Part shown: positions 35,177 to 43,244 of the stretch, one piece after another | How positions within the stretch are numbered: the first letter of the stretch is position 1 | How the letters are laid out: each line of letters begins with the position of its first letter | Source: a virus | IMG/VR virus record: IMGVR_UViG_3300025598_000057 | Span: 1-48,455 of that record | Direction: 5' to 3' (one strand) | Length of the DNA stretch: 48,455 nt | Notes under the pieces: model-generated | The model's database searches: none | Seen by the model: only the letters and a program-made list of their open reading frames with translations | What the model was told of the DNA's origin: nothing | Made by a program: the position numbers and the translations under genes

Positions 35177-38100
35177 TTAAACTAAATTCCACACACCATT
35201 AATGTATATTACTGAAACCGTTTCAAACGGAGATGTAATTTGATCAAAAGTAGCACCGTCAATTAAATCCGGCGGGGTAGCGGATATTGTTATCGCAAAC
35301 GTTGTATTATTAGCGTATCCAAGCATATCTTTAATTGTAAACGTCTTGCCTGGAGTACCGACTGGCAATACAACTGTTGAAGTACCACTATACCTTACAC
35401 CAATAAAGTAATCTTGTGCAGAGGCAGCATAATAATTGTTTGTTATTTGAACTGCTGGCACTGTTGAGTTTAGAGCAGAATCGCTCGTGTTTAATATACC
35501 TCGTTCATTAACAACCACACCAACGTTTGAAGTAATGGCACGCATTACTGGTTTGGATACTGTTCCAAACGCACTTGGAGAATATGTCGCTAAGGCACCT
35601 GCAACAACTTCACTTAAGAAATAACATTCGCCTGGATTTAATGTAACGGTATTATCAAATGTAATTAAACCATTATATACTACGTAAAAGTTGTAAGGTG
35701 TAGCAGATTGTACAATACCGGTTGCTTCGGCATTAACAACATTATTAGCCTGAGCTAAGAACCAGCCGCTTGAACCATTATCAAGTCTTACTACCTGGCC
35801 AGCACTAAAAGTATTGCTATATGTTATTAGTTGACTGGAAATATTAACAGGTGAACCACTATAACCGCTAAAGCCAGAATAGCCTGACCAACCAGATTCA
35901 CCGGAATAACCTACAGCACCGCTAAAGCCAGAATAGCCTGACCAACCGCTTATACCGCTGTAGCCATCTAAACCGCTATAACCAGAAATACCGGAAGCAC
36001 CTGAAAAACCGCTATAGCCAGAATAACCTGTTATACCGCTAAAACCAGAAGTGCCTGAGGTACCACTAAAACCAGAGGTACCGGAGTCGCCTTTTACTTG
36101 GCCAACATTAGTCCAAACACCGCCTGCATATACCCATAAATCACCAGATGTTTCATCGATAACCCCGTTACCGTCAACTGCTAAAGGGAAAGCTGCACTT
36201 AATGTTACTTGTGGGTCGTTAGGCGGGTTAACATATGCATTAGGTACTGTACCAATAATAGTAACTGAGGAACCATTAACACCTGAATAACCAGATATAC
36301 CTACGTCGCCTTGTGCACCTTGCGCGCCGACATCTCCCTGTGCGCCTTGAGCGCCCTGGAAGCCTTGATCTCCTTGCGCACCTTGTGGACCAATGTCACC
36401 TTGGAAGCCTTGTGGACCAAAATCTCCCTGAGCGCCTTGTGGTCCGAAATCGCCTTGTGCACCTTGATAACCTTGAAAACCTTGAGGTCCTGTGTCACCT
36501 TGCGCGCCTTGAGGTCCTACATCGCCTTGGGAACCTTGTGCACCTCGTGGACCGAAACCTGAATAACCAGATACACCGGAACCACTAAAACCACTATAAC
36601 CAGATGTACCTGTAAAACCGCTATAACCAGAAATACCAGAATCTCCACTAAAGCCTGAAATGCCGCTAAAGCCGGAATAACCTGACTCACCGGAATAACC
36701 GCTTATACCAGAATAACCACTATAGCCGGAAATGCCACTATTGCCAGACCAGCCCGATATACCAGAATAACCAGATACACCAGTATAACCGCTTATACCT
36801 GAAAAACCAGATATACCACTATAACCAGAGTAACCAGAAATACCTGAATAACCGCTAGCGCCTGTATAACCGCTTATACCAGTATAACCGCTGTAGCCTG
36901 AAATACCAGACCAGCCAGATTCACCACTAAAGCCTGAATAACCGCTTAAACCAGAATAACCTGATATACCACTAAAGCCAGAGTAGCCCGATGTACCAGT
37001 AAAACCTGAATAGCCCGAAATACCGCTAAAGCCTGATATACCACTTGCACCACTGTAACCCGAGATACCAGAAAAACCGCTATAACCAGAAATACCTGTA
37101 AAGCCTGATACACCGCTAAAGCCAGAATAGCCCGATGTACCAGTAAAGCCTGAATAACCGCTTATACCTGTATAACCACTAATACCAGAGAAACCTGAAA
37201 TACCGGTATAGCCGCTTATGCCGCTAGCACCGGAATAGCCTGAAGTACCTTGTGCACCAGACCAACCAGAGGTACCAGAGTCACCTTTTATTTGACCAAC
37301 ATCAGTCCAAGTTGTGCCGCTATATACCCATAAATTACCAGTAGTTTCGTCTATAACACCATTACCAGCTACTGCACCAGGAAATGCTGCATTTAAAGTA
37401 GCTTGTGGGTTACCGCCAACAGTTGGTACCGTACCAATAATAGTAACTGAAGTACCGTTTTTACCAGAGTAACCTGATGTACCTACATAACCACTATAAC
37501 CAGAAATACCTGTAAAACCACTTATACCACTAAAACCAGATATACCGGTGTAGCCTGAAATACCACTAAAGCCGCTATAACCTGAAATACCAGTATAACC
37601 ACTTATACCGCTGAAACCAGATATACCTGTATAACCGCTAATGCCTGTAAAGCCTGAGTAACCAGATGTACCAGAATAACCTGATATACCAGTATAACCA
37701 GATGTACCCGTAAAGCCTGAATAACCGCTTATACCAGTAAAACCGCTAATGCCACTAAAACCAGATATACCACTAAAGCCAGAGTAACCAGAAATACCAC
37801 TAAAGCCAGATATACCACTATAGCCGGTGTAACCACTAATACCGGTGTAACCGCTCGCACCAGAGTAACCGCTAATACCAGTGAAGCCGGAATAACCACT
37901 AAAGCCTGAATAACCTGAAGTACCTGTAAAACCACTATAACCGGAAATACCAGAATCTCCACTAAAGCCGCTAATACCTGAGAAACCAGAATAGCTACTA
38001 TAACCGGAATAACCACTTATACCGCTAAAACCAGAAGCACCGGAATAGCCAGATACACCAGAACCACTAAAACCGGAATAACCTGAAATACCGCTATAAC

Positions 38101-39256
38101 CTATATAACCAGAGTAACCACTAAAACCTGTGAAACCGCTAATACCAGAATAACCAATTGGACCGCTATAACCTGAAATACCAGAGAAACCAGAATAACC
38201 AGAAGTACCTATACCACTGAAACCAGAATAACCTGAAGTACCAGAAGCACCGTCTTTACCAAAAGGTAGGTTAGTTACTATTCTACTATAGTGCTCGGTA
38301 CCGAGATAATAATATGCAACGTTTACACCACCACCAGCATTCGGATCAGACATATCAGTTGTCTGAGCATAAATGTCAATCTTAATTCTATCGTTAACAT
38401 CTAATGGTATAGGTTCACTAATATAATACTGTGTTCTACTAAACAGTATTTGTGCACCATAGGTTCTAGTTAATGGATCGCTAGTTACCGAAAATAATTG
38501 AGTAGCTGTAACATTATCAGCAGACAATTTGCTTACTACATATGTTAAATATGTATTTGCTGAAGCGCCTGGACCATAACAGCTATAATACGAATCAAAG
38601 TACCAACTACCTGAGTCAATTAATGACCTACCAGGAAAACCAGAAAGGGTAATTGTTTTGGTAATTGGTACTGGGTTTAATGGCTGATTAAAAAACCCTG
38701 AATCGTCTTCTGTTTCGTCTCCTATTTCTCCAGTAGGTTCAGAAAGTACTACATAACCAGGAAATTCAGAAGGTATATTAGTAGGGTAAAGAACTAAACC
38801 GATAACCGATTGACCAGAATAACCAGACTCCCCACTATAACCAGATAAACCAGAATCCCCACTAAAACCGCTTATACCTGACGCGCCAGATGTACCGCTA
38901 AAACCAGAATAACCAGAAATACCTGTATCGCCGGAATAACCACTAATGCCGCTAAAACCAGATTGACCATCAATACCAGAATAACCAGAATAACCTGAAG
39001 CAGCTGCAATACCAGGTAAACCAGAGTAACCAGACATACCGGTTGCACCACTATAACCAGATTGTCCTTGAGGGCCTACATCACCTTGCGCACCTTGAGG
39101 TCCTTGAGCGGATACAGCAGAAACTGCAACTGAATACGTAGAAAATGTACCGTCTGGGTTTTGTTGTTCAAGAAACAGCAGATCCTGAGGAAGTATCACG
39201 CCTGCTGCTGACAGCTCGTGTGGATAGACTATTGACGGGTAACTAGTATCAGCCAT
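35177..39256 (-). CDS. giant modular Gly-X-Ser/Thr repeat fibre (1359 aa)
   Basis: Longest fibre in the set. The N-terminal 50 residues (MADTSYPSIVYPHELSAAGV and onward) differ from the other fibres and may dock elsewhere. Then come a short collagen stretch; a globular beta domain (about 148-338, with SGSWYFDSYYSCYGPG); repeat block 1; a small module (NGTSVTIIGTVPTVGG, ending VGQIKGDSG, near 605-665); repeat block 2; a GAQGDVGPQG collagen segment (genomic 36300-36545); a second copy of the small module (genomic about 36085-36275); the bead domain (ITYSNTFSAGQVVRLDNG); and an end cap (TFTIKDMLGYANNTTFAITI). There is no S74 domain. Probably a long tail or whisker-like fibre. CTAAGTAAT lies 5 bases before the ATG. 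Confidence 0.88.
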   Translation of the reverse strand: MADTSYPSIVYPHELSAAGVILPQDLLFLEQQNPDGTFSTYSVAVSAVSAQGPQGAQGDVGPQGQSGYSGATGMSGYSGLPGIAAASGYSGYSGIDGQSGFSGISGYSGDTGISGYSGFSGTSGASGISGFSGDSGLSGYSGESGYSGQSVIGLVLYPTNIPSEFPGYVVLSEPTGEIGDETEDDSGFFNQPLNPVPITKTITLSGFPGRSLIDSGSWYFDSYYSCYGPGASANTYLTYVVSKLSADNVTATQLFSVTSDPLTRTYGAQILFSRTQYYISEPIPLDVNDRIKIDIYAQTTDMSDPNAGGGVNVAYYYLGTEHYSRIVTNLPFGKDGASGTSGYSGFSGIGTSGYSGFSGISGYSGPIGYSGISGFTGFSGYSGYIGYSGISGYSGFSGSGVSGYSGASGFSGISGYSGYSSYSGFSGISGFSGDSGISGYSGFTGTSGYSGFSGYSGFTGISGYSGASGYTGISGYTGYSGISGFSGISGYSGFSGISGFSGISGFTGISGYSGFTGTSGYTGISGYSGTSGYSGFTGISGYTGISGFSGISGYTGISGYSGFSGISGYTGISGFSGISGFTGISGYSGYVGTSGYSGKNGTSVTIIGTVPTVGGNPQATLNAAFPGAVAGNGVIDETTGNLWVYSGTTWTDVGQIKGDSGTSGWSGAQGTSGYSGASGISGYTGISGFSGISGYTGISGYSGFTGTSGYSGFSGVSGFTGISGYSGFSGISGYSGASGISGFSGISGYSGFTGTSGYSGFSGISGYSGLSGYSGFSGESGWSGISGYSGYTGISGYTGASGYSGISGYSGYSGISGFSGISGYTGVSGYSGISGWSGNSGISGYSGYSGISGYSGESGYSGFSGISGFSGDSGISGYSGFTGTSGYSGFSGSGVSGYSGFGPRGAQGSQGDVGPQGAQGDTGPQGFQGYQGAQGDFGPQGAQGDFGPQGFQGDIGPQGAQGDQGFQGAQGAQGDVGAQGAQGDVGISGYSGVNGSSVTIIGTVPNAYVNPPNDPQVTLSAAFPLAVDGNGVIDETSGDLWVYAGGVWTNVGQVKGDSGTSGFSGTSGTSGFSGITGYSGYSGFSGASGISGYSGLDGYSGISGWSGYSGFSGAVGYSGESGWSGYSGFSGYSGSPVNISSQLITYSNTFSAGQVVRLDNGSSGWFLAQANNVVNAEATGIVQSATPYNFYVVYNGLITFDNTVTLNPGECYFLSEVVAGALATYSPSAFGTVSKPVMRAITSNVGVVVNERGILNTSDSALNSTVPAVQITNNYYAASAQDYFIGVRYSGTSTVVLPVGTPGKTFTIKDMLGYANNTTFAITISATPPDLIDGATFDQITSPFETVSVIYINGVWNLV
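36565..37260 (-). repeat. in-frame Gly-X-Ser/Thr repeat block 2 of the 1359-aa fibre
   Basis: Dense GISGYSG, GFSGISG and GYSGFTG units between the two copies of the small VTIIGTVP module. The DNA units are close to those in the 31889-35119 gene, so recombination between the two fibres is possible. Confidence 0.85.
37470..38245 (-). repeat. in-frame Gly-X-Ser/Thr repeat block 1 of the 1359-aa fibre
   Basis: Repeat block directly after the N-terminal globular domain. It has the same codon-level units as block 2, in different order. Confidence 0.85.
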
Positions 39257-39261
39257 ATTCT

Positions 39262-39270
39262 ATTACTTAG
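39262..39270 (-). promoter_or_regulatory. late-promoter-like motif CTAAGTAAT before 35177-39256
   Basis: Ends 5 bases before the ATG at 39256 and overlaps the stop codon of the gp14-type neck gene. Confidence 0.45.
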
Positions 39271-40295
39271 TTGTTAGGGCTGCGAAGTCCGAAATAACCT
39301 AGATTTACTCCATTAGTTTCTGCAGCTAGTGCACTAGCGGTAGGTGTATGCATACCACCACCAGCATATAGATTTACTAAAGTTATATTGCTATCGTAAG
39401 CACCATATACTCCTGTGTCTGGGTTACCGGTTACCCCGCTGTAACCGCTATAACTTAAATATCCAGATAATGGTGCGTTATGATTAGCTGTATAATCGTA
39501 AACATTATTTCTAGTGTATTTGTCAACGTTCTGAAAATAATTCTTTTCGTTTCTATTTTCAATAACTCTAGCATTATTATTACCATTAATTGTAGCAGCA
39601 AGAGGTACTGGGCCGGCAACTTTATTGTCGAATACTTGTTGGCTGAGATTTTCTCTAGGAGATTGTGGTTCGTAGGTATAATCAAAGCGCTTACCTCTTA
39701 CCATCCATATATAATGACCGAGTAATTGATTGTTTTGCCCTGAACCAGATTGATCTACACGTTCTGTTATTTCATATATCTGTCCAGATCTACCGTTTGG
39801 ACGGGTAGTACCATATTCATATAACTCTATAAGATCACCTGCTTTAGGTTCAAATGTATATCTACTTGCAACTGAACTTAATGCAGAACTTGACATAGTA
39901 CTTGTAAATGTTTTAATAGCAACAATAGCTGTAAGATCTGCTGTACCTTGTATACCGAATTTACTTAATATAATACTGTCATTATTAAGAGTTACTGCCA
40001 TTACAATTGGTATGGGTGGTAAATACCCAGCTAAAGGCTGTTCACCATAGAAAAAGTCGTGACCGGAAAGAGTGTATTGATTAACGTAATAATTTACGTT
40101 CATTCCGTATTGGTTTATTTGTTCAGCCCACCAATTATTAAATAGTTGGATTTGACTAGCATTATTTGTAACATCTAAATAACGTATTGGTCCGATCGCG
40201 CACTCATAACCCCCGGGTACGTTTGTACCAACTGGATATGCTGTTCCTGGTGCAATATATGGACCGGTATCTACACAATACTGAGCTATTGACAT
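39267..40295 (-). CDS. gp14: neck protein, T4 gp14-like (342 aa)
   Basis: The neck (head-completion) protein joins the filled head to the tail. Recognised from elements of the T4-type gp14 family: NQYGMNVNYYVNQYTLSGHD near residues 80-100, YGEQPLAGYLPPIPIVMAVT, the LSKFGIQGTADLTAIVA strand, KAGDLIELYEYG and the late GHYIWMVRGKRFDYTYEPQS. At 342 residues it is longer than T4 gp14 (256); the excess is mainly a Tyr/Gly/Asn-rich C-terminus that ends with collagen-like SGYSGVTGNP. I chose ATG at 40295 rather than an upstream in-frame start at 40397, which would run through the divergent gene and add an unrelated hydrophobic leader. TGTAAATA ends 5 bases before the ATG. Confidence 0.85.
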   Translation of the reverse strand: MSIAQYCVDTGPYIAPGTAYPVGTNVPGGYECAIGPIRYLDVTNNASQIQLFNNWWAEQINQYGMNVNYYVNQYTLSGHDFFYGEQPLAGYLPPIPIVMAVTLNNDSIILSKFGIQGTADLTAIVAIKTFTSTMSSSALSSVASRYTFEPKAGDLIELYEYGTTRPNGRSGQIYEITERVDQSGSGQNNQLLGHYIWMVRGKRFDYTYEPQSPRENLSQQVFDNKVAGPVPLAATINGNNNARVIENRNEKNYFQNVDKYTRNNVYDYTANHNAPLSGYLSYSGYSGVTGNPDTGVYGAYDSNITLVNLYAGGGMHTPTASALAAETNGVNLGYFGLRSPNN

Positions 40296-40300
40296 AAAAA

Positions 40301-40308
40301 TATTTACA
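40301..40308 (-). promoter_or_regulatory. late-promoter-like octamer TGTAAATA before the neck gene
   Basis: Minus-strand TGTAAATATTTTTATG: five bases separate the octamer from the start codon of gp14. It faces away from the plus-strand octamer at 40336-40344. Confidence 0.6.
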
Positions 40309-40335
40309 ATATCTATAGAATTAATCAGCATTATA

Positions 40336-40344
40336 CTAAATAAT
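40336..40344 (+). promoter_or_regulatory. late-promoter-like motif CTAAATAAT before 40351-41361
   Basis: Ends 6 bases before the ATG at 40351. With the octamer at 40301-40308 it forms a back-to-back pair in a 55-base divergent gap. Confidence 0.6.
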
Positions 40345-40350
40345 ATTACA

Positions 40351-41361
40351 ATGAGTAAGATAAAGAGTTTATCCGAGTTGGGTGATTTGTATGGCACGAT
40401 TCAAGAATCTGCTGTCAACCAGCCTGCAATTGATATGGGCAATAATATGCCTGATATCCTTTTAACAGATGCTACACAATATGTACCAGCTGGAAAAGCC
40501 CCTAAAACAGGTTCTGCTTTCGGTAAAGAAGACGGTATTGAAGAAGTAGCTAAAGGCACGGGTCCAGAAGCTGCGGATAACTTTGATAAGAAACTTGCTA
40601 AAGAAGCTGATCTTACAAAAGCTGGTGAAGCTACAAAGGGTGTAGCTAAAGAAACTAAAAAGGAAACTAAAGAAAAGAGGGAAGCTCTTCCTGATAAAGA
40701 AGAAAAAGTAGAAGAGACTGTAGATTCTGCTTCGAAAACTCCTAAATATAAGAAACAACAATTTATTATGCCTAAATCAAAATTCCAACAATTGTATGAG
40801 GACGCAATGCAAAAAGGTCCTTTCGTTAAAGAAGAAGAAGAAATGGCTCCTATCGCCCCTGCAGCAGATGATACTAGTGCAGAGATCGATGCTGAACCAA
40901 CTGGTACAGAAGAGAAGCCTTTGACCCACGAAGAGATTATCGAAATGCTTGAAAAAGCACTAGAAGCTCTTAAGAAGCACGCTGGTTATGAAGATACCCA
41001 CGGTGGTAAAGACATCAGCGCTGGTGGAGAAGAAGAAACAGCTCATATGGAAGACTCTTCCGAAGAAGAAGAGGAAGAAGAAGAATCAGCAATGGAAGAA
41101 GCTGTTGATGCTGAAGATCTAGGTCACCCACTTGAAGGTGCTAAATCAGAAGAGCTCAAAGATGGTCACAAGATTCATAAAGTCGGTGGTTCAGGTGTAA
41201 CTAAAGTTAAAGGCGCTGCTTCAGAGCAGGGCGCTAACTTTAAGAACGAGCCAGCTCCTAAGAAAGAAAAAGAATCAGCTCATCTTAAAGACGGACATAA
41301 ACTTCACACAGTCGGTAGCTTAAAGCCAACTAAGGGTGAAGAAAATATGTTCACACAATAA
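40351..41361 (+). CDS. highly charged, low-complexity protein; candidate scaffold or internal head protein (336 aa)
   Basis: Not matched to a named family. It is very rich in Glu, Lys and Ala, largely disordered or helical, with an EEEEEEEES run near residue 240. The N-terminus MSKIKSLSELGDLYGTIQES is compact. A repeated element near the C-terminus (LKDGHKIHKVGGSG, then LKDGHKLHTVGSLKPTKG) suggests two copies of a binding motif. There is no hydrophobic core, signal or membrane segment. It lies between gp14 and gp17, on the opposite strand to both. In T4-type phages such composition fits prohead-core or scaffold proteins, but this is inferred from composition and place only. A clear terminator follows at 41401-41426. 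Confidence 0.7.
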   Translation: MSKIKSLSELGDLYGTIQESAVNQPAIDMGNNMPDILLTDATQYVPAGKAPKTGSAFGKEDGIEEVAKGTGPEAADNFDKKLAKEADLTKAGEATKGVAKETKKETKEKREALPDKEEKVEETVDSASKTPKYKKQQFIMPKSKFQQLYEDAMQKGPFVKEEEEMAPIAPAADDTSAEIDAEPTGTEEKPLTHEEIIEMLEKALEALKKHAGYEDTHGGKDISAGGEEETAHMEDSSEEEEEEEESAMEEAVDAEDLGHPLEGAKSEELKDGHKIHKVGGSGVTKVKGAASEQGANFKNEPAPKKEKESAHLKDGHKLHTVGSLKPTKGEENMFTQ

Positions 41362-41400
41362 GTTTTTAGGCATAACTTAATTCGGAGTTAAATTCTCCTA

Positions 41401-41426
41401 AAACCCGCTGCAAAGCGGGTTTTTTT
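41401..41426 (+). terminator. Rho-independent terminator between convergent genes
   Basis: An 8-bp perfect stem (AAACCCGC at 41401-41408, GCGGGTTT at 41415-41422) with a 6-base loop, followed by T's to 41426. It serves the plus-strand gene ending at 41361. On the minus strand the stem is followed by only four T's, so it may also stop the gp17 transcript, less efficiently. Confidence 0.88.
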
Positions 41427-43197
41427 ATCTTAGAAACCTGTTACCTAAGATACTTGGTACGGTTGTACCAGGATAACGCCATCCCTGTTCGTGTAATTCA
41501 TCTAGGTCAGAGTTAACCTGATCATTTGGTTTATTACCAATAAAGACAGGATTGTACGGTACTATGTTTTCTTCTTTTTCTGTACCAAACTTTCTATACA
41601 TTTCAGATGGCTTTGGAAAACTCACTACAAAAGGGTCCCAGTTGTTAGGTAACATTTTTAACGGTCTACCATTAGCATCTTGCTGAGTTACTTCATAGAA
41701 TTGTTCTACTACTTTAGGTTCTAATATAAACATTGCCCATATAAGAGCTTCTACTCTATCGTCCAAATACTTATCTGATTGTTTCTTCCACACCCCGTTA
41801 TCTTGACGTATGTATGTTTTAAATTCGTTTATAGTTTCCTTATCGTATAGTTTAACGCAGCGCAATACGTTCATCCAATAACGAAAATTGGACATTGAAT
41901 TAAACTTACTATTAGTATGAGCGTAAACACCTAAGCGATTATCCTTTTCAGCTTTTTCAGTGAACGAACCCATACTTGGAGTATACTTTACTATATTAGG
42001 ATATTGATGAGTATTAACTAAAGCATCTATAACAGATGCACCGCAATTATTGCGTTCAATTAGCAACGGTGGGTTACCCCATTGACCGGCTATTTCTAAT
42101 AATTTCCCAGCAAAATTAAACGGGTCTAGTTTATTATTAGCATATGTAGCGACCTGTTCTATGTTAGTTAAATCTGTTACATCTACTACCTGTATAACAG
42201 AGTTAGCTCTACCAATACCTTCTCCAACGTCAACACCTATACTATAGAAGTGTCCGTCGATATGATCTTTGTATATTTTAAATGTATTTTCATCATCTAC
42301 AAACACAGGTTCCGGTGCATTAGCAGCGAGTTCATCTAACTGGTCTTTATCGAATATGTTTTCACCAGCCGCTCTAAACTCATTACCATATTCTTGATTA
42401 AAAGCTTCCACAGAACCTAGCGCTCTTGCAGTCATTTCTTTCCATTGTTCATCTCTACCAGGTACCTCCCACCAGTCTACTCTTTCACTATGCCAGCCGT
42501 TTTTATTTGCAACTGCATCTGTGTATGTGTTAAAAAATAAATTGCCTACACCGTTAGGGGTAGATAGCATAAAAATTTTTGATTTTTTAGAAGACGAAAT
42601 AACAGGAAATACCGATTCCCAAAAGTCGTCCATAAACTCTGGTGGAATAAAGGCGGCTTCGTCTATGAGTAGACAATTAATAGACTCACCTCTGGCAGCA
42701 TCAGATGTCGTAGTACTAATACCAATTGAACTACCATTAGCTAGTACTAAGCCTGTTTTAGCATATTCTATTACACCAGGCTTCATATAATTGGGTAACA
42801 TTTCATATGCTAAACGAATACGTTTAAATATATTAATAGCAGTGCCTTCTTTATTAGCAATTAATAGTACTCGAAAATCGTCTTGGAAGCAAACCATCCA
42901 CAAAGCAAATATAGTTAAAATGGTAGTTTTACCAATTTGACGGCTTGCTAACACAACGTTAAATCTATTTTCTACTAGGGCTTTTAATATACGTTTTTGG
43001 TAAGGGTAAAGTTTAATTGGTTGTTTGCCTTCGTCTAGATTAACAATATAAAAGAAACGAGAGAAGTGTAATATAGATTTGCGAGCTCTTTCTAGATCTT
43101 CCACCATTTCTGGTGTCCAGTTAAATTGTGTTTCTGGAACAGGTAAGTTCTTATTACCTAAGTAGAACGTTGTCTGATCTTTTTTTGCCCGTGGCAT
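41425..43197 (-). CDS. gp17: terminase large subunit, T4 gp17-like packaging motor (590 aa)
   Basis: ATP-driven motor that translocates DNA into the prohead and cuts the concatemer. The N-terminal ATPase has the Walker A loop SRQIGKT (residues 85-91), Walker B LLIDE followed by A (176-181, catalytic Glu180) and the coupling motif STPNG (212-216). The C-terminal RNase-H-like nuclease has the acidic residues Asp323 (GVDVGEG), Glu381 (LLIERNN) and Asp479/480 (YLDDRVEAL). The 590 residues are close to T4 gp17 (610). No intron or insertion is visible. It is transcribed opposite to its neighbours. TATAAGTA lies 5 bases before the ATG. Confidence 0.96.
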   Translation of the reverse strand: MPRAKKDQTTFYLGNKNLPVPETQFNWTPEMVEDLERARKSILHFSRFFYIVNLDEGKQPIKLYPYQKRILKALVENRFNVVLASRQIGKTTILTIFALWMVCFQDDFRVLLIANKEGTAINIFKRIRLAYEMLPNYMKPGVIEYAKTGLVLANGSSIGISTTTSDAARGESINCLLIDEAAFIPPEFMDDFWESVFPVISSSKKSKIFMLSTPNGVGNLFFNTYTDAVANKNGWHSERVDWWEVPGRDEQWKEMTARALGSVEAFNQEYGNEFRAAGENIFDKDQLDELAANAPEPVFVDDENTFKIYKDHIDGHFYSIGVDVGEGIGRANSVIQVVDVTDLTNIEQVATYANNKLDPFNFAGKLLEIAGQWGNPPLLIERNNCGASVIDALVNTHQYPNIVKYTPSMGSFTEKAEKDNRLGVYAHTNSKFNSMSNFRYWMNVLRCVKLYDKETINEFKTYIRQDNGVWKKQSDKYLDDRVEALIWAMFILEPKVVEQFYEVTQQDANGRPLKMLPNNWDPFVVSFPKPSEMYRKFGTEKEENIVPYNPVFIGNKPNDQVNSDLDELHEQGWRYPGTTVPSILGNRFLR

Positions 43198-43202
43198 ACT
43201 AA

Positions 43203-43210
43203 TACTTATA
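43203..43210 (-). promoter_or_regulatory. late-promoter-like octamer TATAAGTA before gp17
   Basis: Core TAAGTA ends 5 bases before the ATG at 43197. It shares a 47-base divergent gap with the plus-strand motif at 43231-43238. Confidence 0.5.
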
Positions 43211-43230
43211 TGGATATTTTATAAATCCAA

Positions 43231-43238
43231 TATAAATC
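43231..43238 (+). promoter_or_regulatory. late-promoter-like octamer TATAAATC before 43245-43940
   Basis: One mismatch to TATAAATA, ending 6 bases before the ATG at 43245. No Shine-Dalgarno sequence is present. Confidence 0.45.
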
Positions 43239-43244
43239 ACAGTG

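Noticed and set aside
32560-38245. Dense short repeats that might be taken for a CRISPR array or microsatellite
   Set aside because: The units are of 9, 18 and 27 bases, keep a single open frame and encode Gly-X-Ser/Thr; there are no unique spacers, no leader and no cas genes.
40296-40397. Longer start for the neck protein giving a hydrophobic, signal-like leader
   Set aside because: The extension runs across the divergent gene's start and both promoter motifs. ATG at 40295 fits the family and has a TGTAAATA octamer at the usual spacing.
40462-40761. Minus-strand Phe/Ser-rich ORF opposite the charged protein
   Set aside because: It is the complement of Glu/Lys-rich codons (GAA, AAA, GAG) and has no start signal.
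41384-41398. GGAG/CTCC mini-hairpin before the strong terminator
   Set aside because: Only four base pairs; the adjacent 8-bp stem with a T-run explains termination.
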